This document shows, piece after piece, positions 55,901-64,000 of a DNA stretch of 64,000 bases (positions within the stretch are counted from its first letter, which is position 1; the number at the start of each line of letters is the position of its first letter). This DNA is from Streptococcus mitis. GTDB lineage: Bacteria; Bacillota; Bacilli; Lactobacillales; Streptococcaceae. The DNA is taken from assembly GCF_003943935.1 (NCBI RefSeq), contig NZ_RJOB01000001.1, positions 138,043 through 202,042 on the forward strand. The letters are read 5' to 3'. The position numbers were made by a program, and so were the translations under genes. Below the pieces are notes generated by a model, which had not been told where the DNA came from, searched no databases, and saw only the letters and a list, made by a program, of their open reading frames with translations.

Positions 55901-58275
55901 TCATAGTTAGCATAATCTCCATAAGCAGCTTGACTATTGCTGCCACTTGGGACACTATAGGTTGGAACATCTGTGATATTGATAATCTTGGCGCCTTGAG
56001 CAATTGCAGCTGCTGGACGTTGCCATCCAAGGCTCCAGATATCCACTTCTACATCTTTCCAATCAACTGGCGTTTTTCCTTGTTTGGCACTGAGTGATCC
56101 CCAAATACGTGGTGTATAACCTTTTCCTTTGATATACTTGATGAGGTCATTGACATAGCGACGATAGCTTTCTGGACTTCCATAATACTCATCTGTACCG
56201 ATATGAACGGTAGAAACGCCATGAAGGGGTGCATCTGGACCATCAAGAAGTTTATCATAGACTGATTTAACAAAAGCAAGTGTTTCTTCGTACTTGTTAT
56301 CCAAGTCCAACATAGCTACACGTTCTACATTGTGTTTTCTCGCACTAAGTTGACCCTTGTACATCAAGTCTGGACGAACTTTAACGAATGAAAGGGCGTG
56401 ACCTGGTGTGTCAATTTCAGGAACAAGGTTGATATGCAAAGCTTTTGCTAACTTGATGATTTCTTGCATTTCTTCCTTGGTATAGTGCTCATCTGATGTT
56501 AATTTTTGGCCATCCTTACCAACAATATCTGTCTCCACACGGAAGCCTGTCTTGGCATGCTCTAGAACATACTTCAGTTCTTCTTCTGGACTTAAGTTCT
56601 TACCTGCCAAGTGCTCTTTTAGGAAGATATAGTTATCATTTAGGTGCAACTGCAAGTCATTCATCTTGTAGTAGGCCATGTTTAGCATGATGTCTACAAG
56701 CGTATCATAAGGGATAAACTTACGACCTGTGTCTAGCATAAAGCCACGGTGGCTGAAGCTTGGGAAGTCACGGATCTCACCGTTCTGTAGATCTTTTTCT
56801 CCCATTTGAAGAAGTGTACGTGTAGCATAAAAGGCACCTGCATTTGTTGCAGCTTCTACAGTGATAACACCATCTTTTACAGTGATACCATAGCCTTCCT
56901 TGCCATATCCCTTGTCTTCAACCTTCTTAAATTCAATTCGTTTTTGAGCTGTCTGATTGCCTGTTGCAATTTCTAAGCCACGACTTTCAAGGTCAGTCTG
57001 ATAGAATTTGGCTTCTTGACCAAATCCAGAATCTCCGACTGAAATAACAGTAGATGATGTAATAGAAGTTTTTCCTTCAGTTCCATACCATTGTTGAACT
57101 GCTGGAGCAACTGCTGGCTTAGTTCCAACACCTTCGTCTGCATGCAAGCCTTTAATAAGAACTTCAAATTCTTTTGTGAAGGTATGAGTATCTTTGACTT
57201 GTTGGACCATGACCTTAACAGTTTGATCTGTTAAAGGTTTGTAGATTTTGTTATTGAGATCAACAACACCCTGTTTGTTGCTACCAATTAAGCTTACTTG
57301 ACCTGGTAATTTAGGTAAAACAAGTGATTTTCCATCTTTAGCAACTTCTAGTTCTGTCACCTGACGAATATCTGTTGGTTTGCTTGCATCCGGAATGTTT
57401 GAATAGGCACGAATTTCTTGAATACCAACATTTTTCCAGTTCATAGTACCAGCTTGGTAATCTGTGATTTCAAGTTTAAGGTACTTGGCTTGAATAGCCT
57501 CTTTCAAATCAACTTTTTCATCAAGAAGTGGAGTGCCTGTTCTTTGATAAGCTAACTTCCATTCTTTAACTCCCGAACCATTCACATCATCCTGGCCAGC
57601 GTAATAAAGATTCCATGACTTGATATTTGGATCATTTTTTTCACCACGAACACGGCGATCCCAATCAATCTCCACATGCTTAATCACTGTTGTCTTTTCA
57701 AGTGTAAATTCGATGGTTGGTTTTTCAACATTTTGATCAGTAGCCCAGCGAGTATCAGGTTTTCCGTCAATTGCCTTTTCTGCTGTGTACTGTGTGTTTG
57801 CTTCATGGTTTGATGCTGTAGCAGAAGCTTTTTCTAAATGATTGACATCTGGAGTTTCGACCAAATCTTTGGCCACTGGCTTTTCAGCAGGTTTAGCTGC
57901 TGGAGCTACTTCTTCTTTGGGAGTTTCTGCTGGTTTTGGAGTTGTTTCTTCCTTAGGAGCAGGAGTTTCAGTTGGTTTTGTAACTGTTTCTCCAGTATTT
58001 TCAGGCTGACTTCCTGTCTCACTTGGTTGAATTTCAGTATCCTCCGTCGTAGTAGCAGTTTCTGCTTTTTCAATTGCTGCTGCTATATCTGCTGGCAGTT
58101 TATCCAGAGGATGAGCCTGTGTTATTGTTCCTTCTGTCTCAGCAGGTCCTTCTGTTTCAGCTGCTTGAACCATGCCAGCACCAAAGATACTGGCACCAAT
58201 CATAACAGAAGCTGCACCAATCGTAAATTTACGAATACTATAATGACACCGTTTCTCAAAAAAATGTTTTCCCAT
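49975..58275 (-). CDS. LPxTG-anchored two-enzyme glycosidase: GH20 beta-hexosaminidase plus GH84 beta-N-acetylglucosaminidase
   Basis: 2766 residues. YSIRK signal (KRCHYSIRKFTIG), Pro/Glu/Thr-rich spacer, CBM32/F5-8C (about 149-292), GH20 (about 395-880) with catalytic Asp695-Glu696 in HIGTDEYYG, a LamG-like module (about 905-1050), CBM32 (about 1056-1196), GH84 (about 1249-1862) with catalytic Asp1513-Asp1514 in GILADDAPSP, at least three F5/8C-like modules (about 1870-2420), EFTGGVNG repeats and LPATGGEES. GH20 removes beta-GlcNAc/GalNAc (lacto-N-biosidase is another GH20 option); GH84 members cleave O-GlcNAc-type beta-GlcNAc, formerly called hyaluronidase. The signal peptide nearly equals that of the GH2 protein. 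No strong promoter seen; possible read-through from the GH101 gene. Confidence 0.9.
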   Translation of the reverse strand: MGKHFFEKRCHYSIRKFTIGAASVMIGASIFGAGMVQAAETEGPAETEGTITQAHPLDKLPADIAAAIEKAETATTTEDTEIQPSETGSQPENTGETVTKPTETPAPKEETTPKPAETPKEEVAPAAKPAEKPVAKDLVETPDVNHLEKASATASNHEANTQYTAEKAIDGKPDTRWATDQNVEKPTIEFTLEKTTVIKHVEIDWDRRVRGEKNDPNIKSWNLYYAGQDDVNGSGVKEWKLAYQRTGTPLLDEKVDLKEAIQAKYLKLEITDYQAGTMNWKNVGIQEIRAYSNIPDASKPTDIRQVTELEVAKDGKSLVLPKLPGQVSLIGSNKQGVVDLNNKIYKPLTDQTVKVMVQQVKDTHTFTKEFEVLIKGLHADEGVGTKPAVAPAVQQWYGTEGKTSITSSTVISVGDSGFGQEAKFYQTDLESRGLEIATGNQTAQKRIEFKKVEDKGYGKEGYGITVKDGVITVEAATNAGAFYATRTLLQMGEKDLQNGEIRDFPSFSHRGFMLDTGRKFIPYDTLVDIMLNMAYYKMNDLQLHLNDNYIFLKEHLAGKNLSPEEELKYVLEHAKTGFRVETDIVGKDGQKLTSDEHYTKEEMQEIIKLAKALHINLVPEIDTPGHALSFVKVRPDLMYKGQLSARKHNVERVAMLDLDNKYEETLAFVKSVYDKLLDGPDAPLHGVSTVHIGTDEYYGSPESYRRYVNDLIKYIKGKGYTPRIWGSLSAKQGKTPVDWKDVEVDIWSLGWQRPAAAIAQGAKIINITDVPTYSVPSGSNSQAAYGDYANYETQYNRWAPNDFSTGGGLRLEASNPNIIGGGHAVWNDNIDLHETGLTSYDIFKRFFKSMQSTAERTWGSDRAAKTYADRIQPASVYAPQSNPEKTVTEEDLFKINPDTVKDYLAKKVKTSEKGLNFDKDSTIEGLVGEAGPSHVLKMDVTVTGDGEQTFSTSGNNQLYLADKDGYLAYTFEQFHIQFNKKLEKNKRYQISVVTKPQSTEVYVDGEKVERIANPANPRFAHNSLVLPLETIGGFKGILHSAELSNEPFVNPRLIPNDHFTVSATSQELPGTNAEGPVEKAFDNDPNTFWHSKWSGHQAPFTVAMNLKASEKVNGLTYLPRPGGGNGVVTSYEIYAQKDGQMVKVASGTWENNAKEKTVNFDAVETDKVELKVLAGVAGFGSAAEIQLLKPVSTTNAEEPVSPEKPVTPEKPKVEEVSDGTTELADNFVATKPTSDEAVAAASKSQDYLKKEYKVFPTPQKVTYDEGVTKLHKQVNLVMGDNLDIYTRNRLKSVLQDHQISYTSSQSAVAGATNIYLGVHGQNSQAEKEVSGISQGLFDKIDAYALSIKNNTISIVGKDTDAVFYGLTTLKHMLNESEAPVLRNVTVEDYAEIKNRGFIEGYYGNPWSNADRAELMRYGGDLKLTQYFFAPKDDPFHNKKWRELYPEEKLAEIRELARVGNQNKTRYVWTIHPFMNNRIRFGNDADYQKDLETIKAKFTQLMDVGVREFGILADDAPSPVGGYNSYNRLMKDMTDWLTEKQATYGGLRKEMIFVPGQYWGNGREDELKALNENLPTSTSMTLTGGKIWGEVSESFLSNLKNNLTAGGKTYRPVSLWVNWPVTDNSKQHLILGGGEKFLHPNVDPSLLSGIMLNPMQQSEPSKIALFSAAQYAWKQWKSEEEAKKVNDIAFNFVENGKFTDSEASLAFRELGKHMINQNMDGRVVKLEESVELAPKLAAFMSKLKAGQDVGAEREGLRAEFAKLKAAAQLYKASGDEKMRAQIHYWLDNTIDQMDALSALLDGTEAIEKNDSAKLWDSYYKGLKLYEQSQTYTFHYVDHDEKAELGVQHIRPFLLELREILATEVQKALHPDQVISTFITNRTGVEGGLAEVTDGDLGTHALIKSPNSIKTGDYIGLKFNKAVPLQNLTFAMGTQANPRDTFNNAKVEYLNENDEWVTLSEPSYTGNESLIKYEKLNIRAKAVRMIATSDRDNTWFAVREIAVNRPVEVTRAKQPATVTISPNLMYKYNTTVGQITDGRDNTEAMLANADRTDTTPVNSWVQLDLGEVKPVTKVRLHQGSGDKLAEGVLEYSADGNSWQELDRLTGEQTKEIETPISARYVRIRNTKNINLWWRIADFSVETRTGNSQLTDTNVESLKSTPVDDSLGRYNMQIPSGTKLPAKSYLGMKLDRLHQAELIQAVGAENPSLNLEYSPNAQEWYPADQVTDKSLVRYVRLVNKTDQEQAVTATSLLVQTKEVQPTTLDSTSMGIHPTYGRNDVRKIKNLDQLFDGVYNNFVEFSDYARKDGHITLKLGSERAIKKIRAYIQDGTQNYLRDGKIQVSQDGKTWTDLVTVGDGVANETRDDSLTDGWTHDSKMPGNRYIEGELASPVKANYLRVLFTANYDARFVGFTELVINDGEFVKPINDPTVQGNSGESQGNLYTNLVDGKVLTSYKAEKEQGELVYHLSEPTDVNHIRLVSSLPQGVKARVLARTLKSDKRDSWSEIGEITSSFQTFAVRDKSPLLDVKLVWEGGKPEFYEMTTFHQELPEEPAKPAPTTSKGDEPSPVVEAPEFTGGVNGVEAAVHEVPEYTQAIGTAGDDVVPVVEGLEFKGGVNAVEAATHEVPEYTESMGDSSKLPSPVVEVPDFKGGVNGTEAAVHEVPEYKETASPQATPTEENLKDSVDKVDGDKMSSGNRDVETTVEKSDEFASASVKTDQAQKQEQPQTSVAKIKDQLPATGGEESATLALLGGLGLVLSAAFIKRGKKD
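50285..50590 (-). repeat. C-terminal repeats of the GH20-GH84 protein
   Basis: Three-plus in-frame copies of an approximately 34-residue block: (A/L/P)EF(T/K)GGVNG(V/T)[10 protein letters not shown] followed by a spacer and VVPVVE or SPVVE. Copies differ by a few residues. Confidence 0.85.
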
Positions 58276-58301
58276 TTTTTCCTATTTCCTTTCATACGCT
58301 C

Positions 58302-58320
58302 ACAATCGTAAACGTTCTCA
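58302..58320. promoter_or_regulatory. Candidate cre (CcpA) site before the GH20-GH84 gene
   Basis: TCGTAAACGTTCTCA (58306-58320) fits the cre consensus TGTAAACGNTNTCA with one mismatch, about 30 bases before the ATG at 58275. Confidence 0.5.
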
Positions 58321-58330
58321 TTTCCCTTTA

Positions 58331-58361
58331 GAAAAAGAGAGGACCTAGAGGTCCTCTCTGG
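58331..58361 (-). terminator. Terminator of the GH101 gene
   Basis: Minus strand AGAGAGGACCT / AGGTCCTCTCT, a perfect 11-bp stem with a 2-base loop, then TTTTTCT. It lies 70-100 bases after the GH101 stop and 55 bases before the GH20-GH84 ATG. Confidence 0.85.
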
Positions 58362-58430
58362 GTATTCTTTTTTCTCCACTAGAACAAGCAGAGAGTTTGA
58401 GCTCCCTTTTAATGAAAACTCTTGTATATT

Positions 58431-64000
<5,570 letters not shown>

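Overview
The window reads as chromosome of a mitis-group Streptococcus (S. pneumoniae / S. pseudopneumoniae / S. mitis / S. oralis clade). The base composition is low-GC. Nearly every core protein is pneumococcus-like (MurC, MurE, GreA, MltG, PpaC, RpsF-Ssb-RpsR, AsnS, the HAD-cyclophilin fusion). BOX-type and RUP-type small repeats are present, and the surface proteins carry YSIRK signal peptides and LPxTG anchors. BOX plus RUP argues for the pneumococcus/mitis end of the group. The gene order is not the one I remember from reference pneumococci, and a strain cannot be named from the sequence. Almost all genes lie on the minus strand; only murE and the FMN reductase are on plus.

Region 1 (1-6950) is an extracellular stress and protease block. 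It holds the N-terminal third or so of a ZmpB-type zinc metalloprotease, a UPF0340 gene two bases upstream of it, the YesM/AraC-type two-component system (TCS09/ZmpRS type), and the extracellular methionine-sulfoxide repair set MsrAB, thioredoxin-like lipoprotein Etrx2 and membrane electron donor CcdA. CcdA is split by a one-base frameshift. Region 2 (7117-14853) holds NAD salvage (pncB-nadE), an amino-acid permease, greA, mltG, acetyltransferases and two gene remnants. Region 3 (14934-29078) holds cell-wall genes (murC, a MurJ/YtgP-type flippase, murE), a Snf2 helicase, two PLP enzymes of sulfur amino-acid metabolism, an AliB-type peptide-binding lipoprotein with an in-frame stop, and a CsbD-like stress gene. 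Region 4 (29179-39281) is housekeeping: ppaC, tRNA methylase, CvfD, HAD-cyclophilin, rpsR-ssb-rpsF, asnS-aspC.

Region 5 (39282-42440) is repeat-rich (BOX, RUP, truncated BOX, IS3-family remnant) around an MFS transporter and an FMN reductase. Region 6 (42443-64000) is the most distinctive part: three consecutive giant LPxTG-anchored glycosidases on one strand. In transcription order they are a GH101 endo-alpha-N-acetylgalactosaminidase (N-terminus outside the window), a single polypeptide combining a GH20 and a GH84 catalytic module, and a GH2 beta-galactosidase of BgaA type with two CBM71-like modules. Two of them have near-identical signal peptides and all three share a C-terminal repeat family. 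Together they look like a locus for taking apart mucin-type and related host glycans at the cell surface. A CcpA-type cre site lies before the GH2 gene and a one-mismatch candidate before the GH20-GH84 gene.

Small-scale signals of note are three genes whose promoters place the predicted +1 at the start codon (murE, the tRNA methylase gene and the ypmB-like gene), overlapping divergent -35 boxes between murE and the flippase, a near-perfect dyad on the csbD-like promoter, and two loci with triple tandem terminator-like hairpins of similar unit structure.
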